A DNA stretch of 64,000 nt from Dasypus novemcinctus (lineage: Eukaryota > Chordata > Mammalia > Cingulata > Dasypodidae): positions 29,812,200 through 29,876,199 of the forward strand of contig NC_080704.1 of the NCBI RefSeq assembly GCF_030445035.2, in the 5' to 3' direction. The translations under genes were made by a program, and so were the position numbers. Below the pieces are notes generated by a model. The model saw only the letters and a program-made list of their open reading frames with translations. It was not told where the DNA came from and searched no databases. Shown here piece after piece: positions 1-9,895 of the stretch (positions are counted from its first letter, which is position 1; each line of letters opens with the position of its first letter).

Positions 1-65
1 GAGCAAACATCCAGAGGCAAGGCAGTTTGGGGCTTGGGGAAACTGCTTCTGTGGGAGGTGATTTT

Positions 66-405
66 TTTTTTTTTTAATTTTATCATACCCCCCCTCCCGT
101 GGCTTTTTGTGTGCTGTCTGCTCTCTGTGTCCATTCGCTGTGTGTTCTTCTGTGTCTGTATTTATTTTTATTTATCCACCCCCCCTTGTGGCTTGTTTTG
201 CTGTCTGCTCTCTGTGTCCGTGTTCGCTGTACGCTCTTTTGCATTTTTCTTTTTTTTCTTGTCTCCCTTTTTTGTTGCATCACCTTGCTGAGTCGGCTCT
301 CGGCGGTGCTTGCGGGCCAGTGGCTCTCCACAGTGGGAAGTGAACCCAGGGCCTCCCATATGGTAGGCGGGAGCCCAACTGACTGGGCCACAGCCACCTC
401 CCCAC
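66..405 (-). mobile_element. Armadillo DAS-type tRNA-derived SINE
   Basis: Minus-strand SINE bounded by a perfect 15-bp TSD, GTGGGAGGTGATTTT, at 51-65 and 406-420. The tRNA-like head is at the right end, with a B-box-like GGGTTCACTTCCC and the head GGTGGCTGTGGCCCAGTCAG. The poly-T start is at 66. The tail module (GAGAGCAGACAGCA type) occurs twice, around 116-160 and 198-245, so the 3' part is internally duplicated. The insertion is present in copy A of the duplication but absent from copy B, so it postdates the duplication. Confidence 0.9.
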
Positions 406-1176
406 GTGGGAGGTGATTTTAAATTAAGCCGGGTGGTGGCTGGGTAAGGCTGTGGAATGGTGAGCAGGGTTCAGACCCTCGACTGGTGTGTCTCAGAGTT
501 CAAGAGACAGAACCGTGGAAGGGAAAACAGCTCTTTCAAGTTATTTTGGGATTGTAGATAAACCAGAAAGACATATTCACCTGGGGCAGCAATGGAAGGT
601 GGCCTTTGCTCTTGTCCCAATGAATGTGAACACAGAGCACAAAGTGAGGATTTTATGCACTTGGTCTTCAGGGCGTTTCTGAGAAAGAAGGGTGATACTT
701 CCTTGAGGTGAGATGCCAAGAAGCCACTGTGCTGGCACTCTTTTTCCTGGGTTAGGAGAAACAATCCCCACACCATAAAGTGGGTATTTTAATTAGGTTA
801 TTTGAAGGCAGTTTGGCAAAGTTTAAGGGAGTTCTAGATTTGGTAGTGGTGGTGGTGGGGAATCGAATGAAAAAGGGGGGAGGGGCTGGATGAAATGGCC
901 CCTGGAAGGAGAAGACGGAATTGTTCCTTGACTCACATTCCAGAAGACTGGGGCTGCATCCAGCTGGAGAAGACCCTTACATATCCAAATTAAATAACAG
1001 ATGCACAAATGTGGAAATTTTACTTTTATTTGCTATTGTAAATATTTGGCTGGTTTGGGGTTTGTCCCAGAGTCTTGCATATTCTCTGACATTTCCTGGA
1101 TTAAAAGAAAATAACTTCCCAGAAAGGAGGGTGGAATATTTTGGGTCAAAATCACATAGTCATAATTCTCATTCAT

Positions 1177-1385
1177 TAAAGACCTAACGTCTGCCAGTCA
1201 TTTTACCAGATCATTTTTTTTTCCTGCAGTTTCGATGCTCTAGTCCCAAAGTTCTACAGGATGGGGCTGATCCAACTCACTTGGCAGATAGAGAATTTGC
1301 AATATTCTCACATTCACATGGCTGGAAAGTGACAGGGCTGGAACTAGACTCCTGGTCTGAAGTCACGTAGCGGCCACGCTATTGC
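1177..1385 (-). mobile_element. MIR SINE fragment (degraded)
   Basis: The stretch CATGGCTGGAAAGTGACAGG followed by GCTGGAACTAGACTCC resembles the reverse complement of the MIR core (GTCACACAGCTAGTAAGTGG, then a tRNA-like B box). It aligns with the better-preserved MIR in copy B at 3880-4060, so the MIR was already there before the duplication. Confidence 0.5.
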
Positions 1386-1790
1386 CCTCCTCCCAGCCTG
1401 AGACATACCTTGTGTTTCTGTATTCACTTTTCTTCTCGGTTCTCCAAAAGGCCATCTCAAGCAATAAAAAGAAGAGCCCCGTAACCAAAAAGCATTAAAA
1501 GCAGACCTAAAATAAGAAGGTTACTATGAGAATAAACCAAAATCTGGGGATTGGCTGTGGCTTTCATTTACCTGGGGTCCTGCTGTCCCTTGCCCCCAGG
1601 TTCCTTGAGCGCGGGCTCTGCCCTGGAGCTCGTGCTTTTGTCCAGCCAGCTCTTTTCCACATTACAGCACCCTTCCCCCAGATCTTGCCCAGCATGCTGG
1701 CCTCTCCGACCATGGAGCCTGGCCTGCTGACCCAGCTCTCCACTGCTGCCACCTCTGAAGGTTACACCCTCTTCCCCATAGCACACACAG

Positions 1791-2340
1791 CCCCTGTCAC
1801 TTGCTTAGCCCTGACACAGAGCATTTCAACTCCCTGATGTCATTTCCTTCGCCGTGGATGTATCTCATCTCTGTCCTCCTATTTAATGTGGTAACTCAGA
1901 GACCTTTCTTTTCTTCCTGTCCCCTTTCTTTTTTACTTATTTTAAAAAATGTCCTTTTTCTTATGGAAGGTTTAAATATCGTTTCTGAGTATAAGGTGAT
2001 GAATCACTTTGGTTACACATTTATTATTATGTATCAGGCTGAAAAGTAGGAGATTTTCTGTTTTGTGATCCAAATTGGAAAACCTTCCATAATACATTGT
2101 GATCTGAAACAGTATAGCCCAGCATTGGAGTAGGGGTTTCTTCAGAAATATGAAATAAATCAGCAGTTTAATTGTTCAGATTAAGAAATAGAGCAAAATA
2201 AAATAAAACGTTATTAATTCTTGGCTCCCCTATTACTTTTAGTCTATTGCTCTGTAAAAGTAAATGATACATGCCTGGGTTTACTTAGCTTAATTAAGAA
2301 TATAAGAGAAATTAAATCTTTATAAATGAGATACCGTGCT
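1791..2340. other. Unassigned sequence, no gene seen
   Basis: AT-rich non-coding sequence after copy A. The open frames are short and without family resemblance. I see no clear repeat until the L2-like stretch starts near 2345. Confidence 0.4.
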
Positions 2341-2344
2341 CATT

Positions 2345-2690
2345 GGCCCCATTTATTCCCTGTATCATTAGTTGAGCACCTACTTTTTTTAAAAAAGAGA
2401 TTTATTTATTTATGCCCCCCTTGCCACTTGCTTCCTGTCTTCTCTCTGTGTCCATTCACTGCATGTTCTTCTGCGTCTGCTTGTCTCCCCATGTCATGTC
2501 ATCTTGCTGCTCCAGCTCTCCGCGGGCACAGGCTGTCAGCTCTCCGCAGGCGCGGGCCAGCTTGCCTTCACAAGGAGGCCCTGGGAAGCGAACCCAGGGC
2601 CGAGCACCTACTTCTTGAAAGACACTGTGCTATTCCTGGGGATGCTAGCTTTTTGTGTGTCTAGGAGCAATAATCTTGTAAGGAAGATGG
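2345..2690 (+). mobile_element. L2-like LINE fragment split by a SINE
   Basis: Reading across the SINE, the sequence gives the L2 3'-end pattern: GTTGAGCACCTACT, then GAAAGACACTGTGCTATTCC and TGGGGATGCTAGC. This resembles the L2 signature 'attgagcacctactatgtgccaggcactgtgct...ctggggat'. The SINE at 2386-2601 interrupts it and duplicated GAGCACCTACTT. Confidence 0.6.
2386..2601 (-). mobile_element. DAS-type SINE, 5'-truncated
   Basis: Bounded by a perfect 12-bp TSD, GAGCACCTACTT, at 2374-2385 and 2602-2613. The tail module is at the left and the body ends at the right in GAAGCGAACCCAGGGCC, inside the B-box region. Most of the tRNA-like head, including the A box, is therefore missing: a 5'-truncated copy. 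Confidence 0.88.
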
Positions 2691-3034
2691 TGAGATATGG
2701 TATACTAGAGGAATAATTTTTTTAAAAAGATCAATTTTGAAGGAGGGGTTGGAGTCCATCCAGATGACCACAGTCAAGTGCAAATGTCCTAAGGCGAGAG
2801 TCCATTTGGGAAACTGCCAAGTTCTACAGTGGGACTGAACTTTAAATTTAGCTGTGTCATGGCAAGTTAAGTCTGGGAGAGGGGTGAACAGTGGCCAGCC
2901 CTTCAGAGGTCTGTATCAGAACTGAGAGACTGAAGCCTGGAATGGAAGATGGCTCTTAGTGGTTACCCTTGAATTCTGGATCAACTGGAGAGAAACTTCA
3001 CGGAGGAAGCAAGGTAGGTGCTCTGGACACTTTT

Positions 3035-3355
3035 TTTTTTTTAATCCACCCCACCCCTTGTGGCTTTTTGCTTGTTGTCTGTTGTCTGTATCCATTCGCT
3101 GCATGCTCTTCTGTGTTTTTGCTTGTCTCCCTTTTTATTAGTTGTGTCACTTTGCTGAGTTGGCACTCCATGGTGCTTGCGAGCCAGGTGGCACTCTGCA
3201 GCACTTGCGGGCCAGGCAGCACTCCGTGGCATCTGGGCCAGCAGCTCTCCACAGCATGCGGGCGAGCCTGCCTTCACAAGGAGACCCTGGGATACAAACC
3301 CAGGGCCTCCCATATGATAGATGGGAGCCCAACTGATTGAGCCACAGTCGCTTCC
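3035..3355 (-). mobile_element. DAS-type SINE
   Basis: TSD CTCTGGACACTTTT (3021-3034) and CTCTGGTCACTTTT (3356-3369), one mismatch. The head is at the right end (GAAGCGACTGTGGCTCAATC on the minus strand). The middle contains three repeats of a 'GCACTCC..GGC..CTTGCGGGCCAG' module between about 3160 and 3270. Confidence 0.9.
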
Positions 3356-3879
3356 CTCTGGTCACTTTTCCCACTGCATTTGAAAACAGTTTGCAAAGCA
3401 ATTGTTTTACAAACATCAACTCCAAGGAGTTCCTAAAAAATAAATATTATACTGTTCTGACCTGATCCTTGGAAGCCAATTGGCTGGCACTCATTCCTGT
3501 GACTTGAGAGAGTCAGATCCCACTACATTATAAGGGAATTGGAATTTGTTGAAAGTAGTTTGGCAAGGACTGGGTTTTGGGTGGATGTAAAAAGAGTGGA
3601 AATTGCAATGGTTTGGTTGAAGATACAGCTAGGAGTGAAAGACGGAGACTATAAGAGTGCATGGTACTTTAATTTTCCCACACCCTAATTAAAGCACCCT
3701 CTCTGGAGGTGAGGCAATAGGCTTAGTTTTATTTGCTAAATAGCATTTTTGACTGTTTTGGTATTCTGGGTCCTAGAAACCTTAGATTCCCTGAAAGCTG
3801 CTTCATATTTAAATTTTAAAAATCCAGAAGGGAAAGTAGCAGTGTCTGGAATCAGCATTAATAATAGTAATGGGTTTCA

Positions 3880-4060
3880 TTTATTAAAGATTTAATACAT
3901 GGGTAAGTGGGCTAGGTGCTTTGCATATGTTTAATCTTTCTAATAAAAGAAATTAAGACTCAAAGAGCTTAGGAAATAATCCAAGGTCACACAGCTGAAA
4001 GTGACAGAAGCTGGACTGTCCTACTTCCTCTAGAACTCAGAGTCTCCTCTCCTCCCGGCC
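3880..4060 (-). mobile_element. MIR SINE
   Basis: Reverse-oriented MIR. GGGCTAGGTGCTTTGCATAT, ATTAAGACTCAAAGAGCTTA, then AAGGTCACACAGCTGAAAGT and GACAGAAGCTGGACT follow the MIR consensus order. Confidence 0.8.
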
Positions 4061-4207
4061 TTTGGTAGGTCTTGCTTCTCCTCATTCAGTGTTCTTCCCT
4101 CTACTCCATAAGATCTCTCATAAGTTAAAGAGAAAGACTTTGGCAGCCCACATTCTGAAAGTAGGCCTAAAGAAGGAAGGTAATTGTAGATAAAACACAA
4201 TTTGGAG

Positions 4208-4500
4208 GCAAGCAGCTGTGGCCCAATCAGTTGGGCTCCCGTCTACCATGTGGGAAGCTCTGGGTTCGCGTCCTGGGGCCTCCTGGTGAAGGCAGGCTGG
4301 CCACACACTTCGGAAACTCGCCGGCCCAGGCGCCACGGAGTGCTGCTGGCCCGCAAGTGCCATAGGGAGCCGACTCAGCAAGGTGACCCAACAAAAAAAG
4401 GGAGACAAGTAAAAACACAGAAGAGCATGCAGTGAATGGACACAGAGAACAGACAGCAAGCAAGCCGTGGGGGGGGGGGGGGGGACAAACAAACAAAAAA
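4208..4500 (+). mobile_element. DAS-type SINE with long G run
   Basis: Plus-strand copy. The head GGCAAGCAGCTGTGGCCCAA starts at 4206-4208, followed by a B-box-like GGGTTCGCGTCC. TSD: ACACAATTTGGAG (4195-4207) and ACGCAATTTGGAG (4501-4513). It ends in an uninterrupted run of 16 G (4469-4484) followed by ACAAACAAACAAAAAA. Confidence 0.9.
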
Positions 4501-4913
4501 ACGCAATTTGGAGATTGTCTACTGGATTCATTTACCCACACTAGGGTTTCCTTGAAATCTGACACTGTCTAGGTAGCCATAGTTCGTCCAGTCTTTGCAC
4601 CATCCCATATTACAGCTCCCTTCATCTGGGTCTTCCCAGTCTGCCCTGGTGTCATATTCTGTATCTTGACCTGCTAACAGCTCCCTCTTCTGAAGGATGT
4701 GTCCTGCTCCCAGTGTAAGAAGCAACAGAGACTTACAACCTCCCCCCCACCCTGCGCCCACAGATGTTGCCTATTCTTTGCAGATGGTCCCTACCAGTCC
4801 CATTCCCAATCCCCCCACCTCCATAGGAACAGACCCATTCAACGGGAAAGCTTACCTTGAAGAATGAAGTTTAGATACCTGGTCATCTCCTCTCCCCAGG
4901 TCCATTTGTGCAG

Positions 4914-5554
4914 TGTATTCGTTTGTCAAAGGGTTGCCGATGCCGAAATTGTATTGGCTTTTATAAAGGGTGTTTATTTGGGGTGAAAACTCACAGTTCC
5001 AAGGCTGTGAAAAGTCCAACTCAAGGTACCATAAGGTACTTTCCCACCAAAGTCAGCTTCTGCTGATCCTGGCGTTTTGGCCACATGGTGAAGCAAGATG
5101 ATCGCCAATCTCTGTGCAGGTGTCTGCCTTCCCCTCCAGAATCTACCAGCTCTTGGAGCTCGGCTTTGGGCAACCAGGCATAGGGCTTGTCTCTCTCTCC
5201 GGGCTTTCTGTATCAGTCTTGGCTGCTCCACTCTCTTCCCAAGGTCAGCTGTAAGGTATCGGGCACATAGCAGGGCTGGTCTCTTCTTGAGCTGCTCTGT
5301 GGTCCCAGTCTCTTGGGGGCTTGGTACTTAAGCAAGCCTCTCTCACGCTGCAGAAGCAAATGTGCCGGCTCCCTTTTCCCTCTGTCGGAGTCTATGTGTC
5401 TCCCATTATATCAGACCCAGCAAGAAGGCAGAGACTCAATGTGAATCATGCCCCACTGACATAATCCTGTTAAATGGGTTTCAACCTACAGGAATGTACT
5501 GATTTTACACGTAATATTTCTCTTTGGGGATTCATAAAATTTCATACTGCCACA
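4914..5554 (-). mobile_element. Solo LTR, MaLR/ERVL-like, xenarthran type
   Basis: On the minus strand it starts TGTGGCAGTATGAAATTTTA and ends ...CTTTGACAAACGAATACA, giving TG...CA ends. A poly(A) signal AATAAA lies on the minus strand at 4978-4973, about 60 bp before the end, as expected for R/U5. It is similar in layout and sequence to the LTRs at 38366-39533 and 41516-42074. No internal retroviral coding region lies next to it, so this is a solo LTR. The flanking 5-mers (TGCAG and GGTAG) do not match well. MaLR/ERVL is inferred from the related 5-bp TSD at 41516. Confidence 0.75.
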
Positions 5555-5823
5555 GGTAGAATTCCCCATTGCTCAGTTCTCCCTGGTCTTCTCTTCTTTA
5601 CCCTTCCCATCAGCAATGCCTAGTGACTGAGCCACGGTGTGTGGCAGCGGGATACTGAGGAAACCTTCCCTGCTTACTCTCACCTCTACCCTGCCCTAGC
5701 CTGAATTATATTGCCCTCTCTGTTTCTTCACCAGTCCTTGCATCCATCTCTTGGGGTACAATCCTGAAGTTAGAGAAGGCTTTTGGAAACCACCCTGATA
5801 CTTCCAGTAGTATTTATTTTTAA
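5555..5823. other. Unassigned sequence
   Basis: Moderately pyrimidine-rich non-coding sequence between the LTR and a MIR. No open frame or repeat is recognised. Confidence 0.4.
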
Positions 5824-6060
5824 AAATAGCAATTCATGTTTATTGAGCAGTTACTACGTGCCAGACATAGTTTACATGCTTTATGTCAGTTATTCCTCAC
5901 AACAGCTCTGAGGTTAATACTATTATCGTGCCTTATTTGCAGATGACAAACTAAGGCTAGACAGGTCAAAAAACATGCCCAAGGTTAAATGACCAGTAGG
6001 TGGCATAGGCAGGATTCAAATTCCTAATAAGTCTGCTATACTGCCTGATGCTCACATTCT
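5824..6060 (-). mobile_element. MIR SINE
   Basis: Nearly complete reverse-oriented MIR. TTTATTGAGCAGTTACTACG, TGCCAGACATAGTTTACATG, GCAGATGACAAACTAAGGC, CCCAAGGTTAAATGACCAGT and GGATTCAAATTCC appear in the consensus order. Confidence 0.88.
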
Positions 6061-6089
6061 CTTGGTGATCATGGCCATCTTTGGGCCTG

Positions 6090-6480
6090 TACAGGGGTAT
6101 AATTACATACCATAAAATTCACCTATTTCAAGTATACAGTTCAGTGATTTTTTTGGGTAAATTTAACAACTTGTGACAGTATTACCACCATCCAGTTTTG
6201 TAGAACATTTTAATCACCCCACTAAGATCCCACATACCTGTTCATATGTTTCCATGTCCAGCCCCAAGCAATAACTGATCTACTTGATGTCTTCATAGAT
6301 TTGGCTTTTCTGGACATTTCATATAAATGGAATCATACAACATGTGTTTTTTTGTGTGTCTGACTTCGTACGCTTAACATATTTTTGAGCTTCATCCATG
6401 TTGTAGCATGTATCATTGTAGGGAAACGCTGCATTTTCTTTTTTCACTCATGAGTTGATGGGTATTTTGTTTCCAACATG
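6090..6480 (-). mobile_element. Old L1M fragment (3' UTR/ORF2 end)
   Basis: ACATACCATAAAATTCACC, ACCACCATCCAGTTTTGTAG, GGCTTTTCTGGACATTTCAT and ATAAATGGAATCATACA are the familiar antisense L1M 3'-end words. The stretch to 6480 matches the antisense ORF2 C-terminal region (CATCCATGTTGTAGCATGTA). Confidence 0.8.
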
Positions 6481-7329
6481 CACCATGTCTTTTGGCTTTT
6501 TTCCCAGCCATCTTCTTCCCAAACCAAGTGTCTGCTTCCTTGTCACCGTCAGCCAGTTGTGATCCCTGTAGGCCAGGTTTTGTTGGCATAGCTCTGCTTT
6601 TAGTTCATGTTACTTTCTAAATATGAGGTGCAAACAGCAACTTTTGTTCTATTACATTAGCCCTAAAATACATGTTAAAATTATTATATTTAAAATAAAA
6701 GGGCAAAATCTGCTCTTTACTGATAAATGCATAAAGCTGCCAGGTGGCTTTATCAGTCTTAAATCTTCTGAGTTTGATGGGTTTTGTGTGAAGCGTAATC
6801 ATCAATTATGTCTCCTGTAATGAAACCTATTAGGTATGGCCAGCTCTCATCAGCATTGATCTGGGCATATTAGATTCTCAGAAGCCTCTGATTTCATAAT
6901 CAGCACCTGCTCCGGATTCAACAAGGAATCCCAATCACGTAATAGTTTCCAAATGAAAACAGGCATTATAATATGTTTTTAAAAAGAAAGTGTTAAAATT
7001 CATTTTGGGGAAAAATTGATAAGAATTTCAATGTTTTTCTTGTATTTCAAATTTCCCATTACTTTATATTTTACTGACCAAGAAAATGTCCAATTTTCAC
7101 AGCACAGAAATATTAAAATAATTCCTTAAAATTATCTTTGTTTATAGACAATATAGCAGAGTTTTTACTTGATACTATATTTCACCCCAGGTGGAGATAT
7201 TCTATAATCACTTTCAAGAATTATTCCATTTATTTTCTTAATACTTTTCACTGTTAAAAATGTAGTGGGATTTTCGATGTTGTAGGCTGAGGACTTTGGC
7301 AAATCCCCACCTCAGAAAACAACAATAAA
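6481..7329. other. Unassigned AT-rich sequence
   Basis: No gene, no clear repeat. The overlapping short frames at 6617-6820 on both strands are chance frames in AT-rich DNA. Confidence 0.4.
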
Positions 7330-7790
7330 ACTGAACTAATTGTGAAAAGTGTCCAGTTTAGGTTTCTGTAAATCAAAGTTATACAATACACCGAGAAATG
7401 GTTATTCAGCAAACTGGCAGGATAAAAGATCAATATATAGTAAAAAATTGTATTTCTATTTGCTAGTAAAAATAATCTGAATATAAATTTAAGAAAATTA
7501 TATTCACAAGAACATCAAAAAGAATAAATTACCAAGGAATAACTTTTTAAAAAGAAGTGCAAGACTTGTGCACTGAAAATTATGTTGCTGAAAGAAATTA
7601 AAGAAGGCCTAAGTAAATGGGGAGGCATTCCATGTTCATATTTTCAAAGAAGCAATGTTATGATGACAATTCTCTCCAAATTGATGCAATCCTTATAAAA
7701 TGCCAATAGTCATTTTTAAAAATAAAAATTGACCATCTGATTCTAAGACGTATATGCAAGGGGGTGGGTGGGGCAACATACGAACATAGG
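7330..7790 (+). mobile_element. Old L1M ORF2 fragment
   Basis: Sense-strand L1 words: GGCAGGATAAAAGATCAATA, AAAAAGAATAAATTACCAAG, GAAGTGCAAGACTTGTGCAC, GCTGAAAGAAATTAAAGAAG and CCATGTTCATATTTTCAAAG. This corresponds to the ORF2 segment after the reverse-transcriptase catalytic core. It is heavily mutated, with no usable frame. Confidence 0.75.
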
Positions 7791-7869
7791 AGATTGTCAG
7801 GTATTTGGTTGAGAGTATAATGCTGAGAAAACCTTTCCAAAAATATAATAAGGAAAATTACCTCTTTAA

Positions 7870-8826
7870 GATGCTTAAAGGGGATAATCTGATGCAGGAC
7901 AGGCTTCTAGGGAGTGTGTGAGTGTTCAGTTTGTCATAGTGGGTTGTATCATCGGATAGAGACCCATATAATGAGAGTGAAGGTAGACCCTCATCCTGGG
8001 GAGGACTGATGCCATCAAATGGAGGGAACTGTATCTCTCGAGAGAAAGGGTGGCTCCTAGGGCATTAGGGCAGTCGAGCATGTCAAGCCCTCAACACTGT
8101 TGCAAGTATCTCTGAACATGGCCCTTCAAGCAATGAAGATTGACTGTCACTGTGGGCCCTACGGGGAGGGGGAAAGAGGTATTGAATAAATGGAACCAAT
8201 GTAACTGTGAGGGCAATAGAAGTGTTTCACAAGATTACGCAAGGATGGATATAAGACATGTAAAATTACACCAACAATATATAGCGGCTGATAGGCTAAA
8301 ATGTAAATCATAATGTAAAACATAAGATAACTAAAAATTTAGAAAATTGTATAGTCTAAAATATAAACCACAATGTAAACCCAAATGTTACCTTGTTTGA
8401 AAGCTATTGTCTCAATATCTGTACATCTCAGTTTCAGTAAATATAGTATGAATATGCGAAAAGATTATTGCTGTGGAAGGGAAAAGGTTTTATGTTGGAT
8501 ATGTGGGAGTGCTGTATATTGTATATATGAAGTACTGTGATTTAAAACTCTTGTGAAGATAAGCTTAATAATTAGAAAAAAGAAAAGAAAAAGGATGTAG
8601 AATTTTTCCAAATTAATATGTATTCTATATCTAACCTTTAAACTCATCACTATATTCCTTTTTACTATTAAGGGAACCTGGCAATAAATTGGGCTTCACT
8701 TTTCAGGAAGTTTTGGATCACAGAGAGGTTCAACAATGGCAGTGGAGGAATACTGGTGTGGGATGTTGTTGACAGGGGACACATGGTTGGCAGGGAGTTC
8801 TACAGGGCATATATCCAGGGTACATA
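7870..8826 (+). mobile_element. Xenarthran L1 3'-UTR-type repeat ending early
   Basis: Collinear with 62654-63510. Shared words include AACACTGTTGCAAGTATCTC, GGGGAGGGGGAAAGAGGT, CTAAAATGTAAATCATAATG, GGATATGTGGGAGT and GAAGTTTTGGATCACAGAGA. It stops at CAGGGTACAT and is followed directly by an A-rich tail (8827-8850), whereas the other copy continues for more than 490 bases past the same point. This may be an early poly(A) site. Assignment to L1 is inference from the G-rich 3'-UTR character and its position after ORF2 pieces. Confidence 0.6.
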
Positions 8827-9499
8827 AAAAAATAAAATAAAAATAAAATGTATATGCGAATGTACACTACTGAAAAAATTATTTGCCTATGACAAGTTGT
8901 CAAGATTGTCTCTGCTTTTTCCCCAGTTTTATTACTTATAAACATATGATACAGTTGACTTAATTTTTGTGTATATAGTGAGGTGAGGGTTGAGGTTCTT
9001 TTCTTTACTTCATGTGAATGTCCAGTTCTTCCCAGCATCATTATTCGAAAAGATCATTTCCCCCATTAAATTACTTTGCCACATTTTTCAAAAATGAATT
9101 GACCATATATGCGTGGGCTTATTTGTCATATTGCTGCTTTGTTTTCTTTTAGAGGCCCATGGCAAGAATACAGAGATACAATGATTAATGTCATATTTTC
9201 CTTGTATCTTGAGGAATTGCTAAATTCTCTTAATGTTTATAATAGCTTCTATCCCCCCTAGATTCCTTAGGATTTTCTCTGTGTACCATTATCTGGCCAT
9301 CTCTGATTAAAAGCAGTTTTCTTCCTTGCTTCCAACATGTGTACTTTTTAATATGTTTCATTGTCTTTTTGCAAGGGATTAAGACCCCCAATATAATGTT
9401 GAATAGGAGTGGTGAATGCAGATATGCTTGTCTTTTCTCCCAACTTATGGGTGAAAATAGTCAACTTTTCTCTCTTAAATATGATTTTTACCTGTAAGT

Positions 9500-9600
9500 G
9501 GTTTTTGTTTGTTTGTTTGTTTTGAGGTACCAGGGATTGAACCCAGGACCTCATACATGGGAAACAGGTGTTCAACCACTTGAGCTACATCCATTCCCCT
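9500..9600 (-). mobile_element. Short tRNA-only SINE
   Basis: A minimal SINE of about 100 bp. The minus strand reads GGGGAATGGATGTAGCTCAA, a B-box-like GGGTTCAATCCC, then an (AAAC)n tail. TSD ACCTGTAAGT at 9490-9499 and 9601-9610. It lacks the GAGAGCAGACA tail of the larger DAS SINEs. Confidence 0.85.
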
Positions 9601-9895
9601 ACCTGTAAGTTCTTTATAGGTGATCTTTATGAGCTTGAGGATGCTCACTTCTATTCTTCCTTTGTTGAATCTTGTCAAATGTTTTTTTTCTACATATACG
9701 GGGATGGTTATAGGATTTTCTCATTTATTTTGGTGTTCAACCACTTGAGCTACATCCATTCCCCTACCTGTAAGTTCTTTATAGGTGATCTTTATGAGCT
9801 TGAGGAAGCTCACTTCTATTCTTCCTTTGTTGAATCTTGTCAAATGTTTTTTTCTACATATACGGGAATGGTTATAGGATTTTCTCATTTATTTT
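9568..9895. repeat. Recent 164-bp tandem duplication
   Basis: Two direct copies, 9568-9731 and 9732-9895, both starting GGTGTTCAACCACTTGAGCT and ending TCTCATTTATTTT. They differ only at GAGGATG/GAGGAAG, in the length of a T run, and at CGGGGATGG/CGGGAATGG. The unit joins the end of the SINE to the adjoining L1M. The duplication therefore postdates the SINE insertion. Confidence 0.93.

Larger units (their letters stand above)
1..1790. repeat. Diverged segmental duplication, copy A
   Basis: Direct, collinear homology to 2740-4760 is visible by eye. Position 418-430 (TTTTAAATTAAGC) matches 2841-2853. Position 723-820 (GCCACTGTGCTGGCACTC onward to AGTTTGGCAAAG) matches 3475-3575. The MIR tail near 1330 matches 4010, and 1505-1580 matches 4160-4530 on both sides of a SINE. 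The offset is about 2.42 kb once lineage-specific SINEs are removed. No long open frame is shared between the copies. The copy runs off the left window edge, so its true start is unknown. Confidence 0.75.
2740..4760. repeat. Diverged segmental duplication, copy B
   Basis: Collinear with copy A (1-1790), with two private SINE insertions at 3035-3355 and 4208-4500. The best-matching blocks are 2841-3000 against 418-570, 3475-3575 against 723-820, 3880-4060 against the MIR of copy A, and 4155-4207 plus 4514-4720 against 1505-1760. The end blocks share CCCATATTACAGC and CTTCTGAAGGAT-type words. Divergence looks substantial, suggesting an old event. No intact coding frame is seen in either copy. 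Confidence 0.75.

Noticed and set aside
1526..1837. 103-residue frame in copy A of the duplication
   Set aside because: The homologous part of copy B is not open and the residues are not preserved, so coding selection is unlikely.
4118..4531. 137-residue minus-strand frame
   Set aside because: It crosses a SINE and its TSDs. The Pro/Cys/Leu-rich text is translated SINE sequence.
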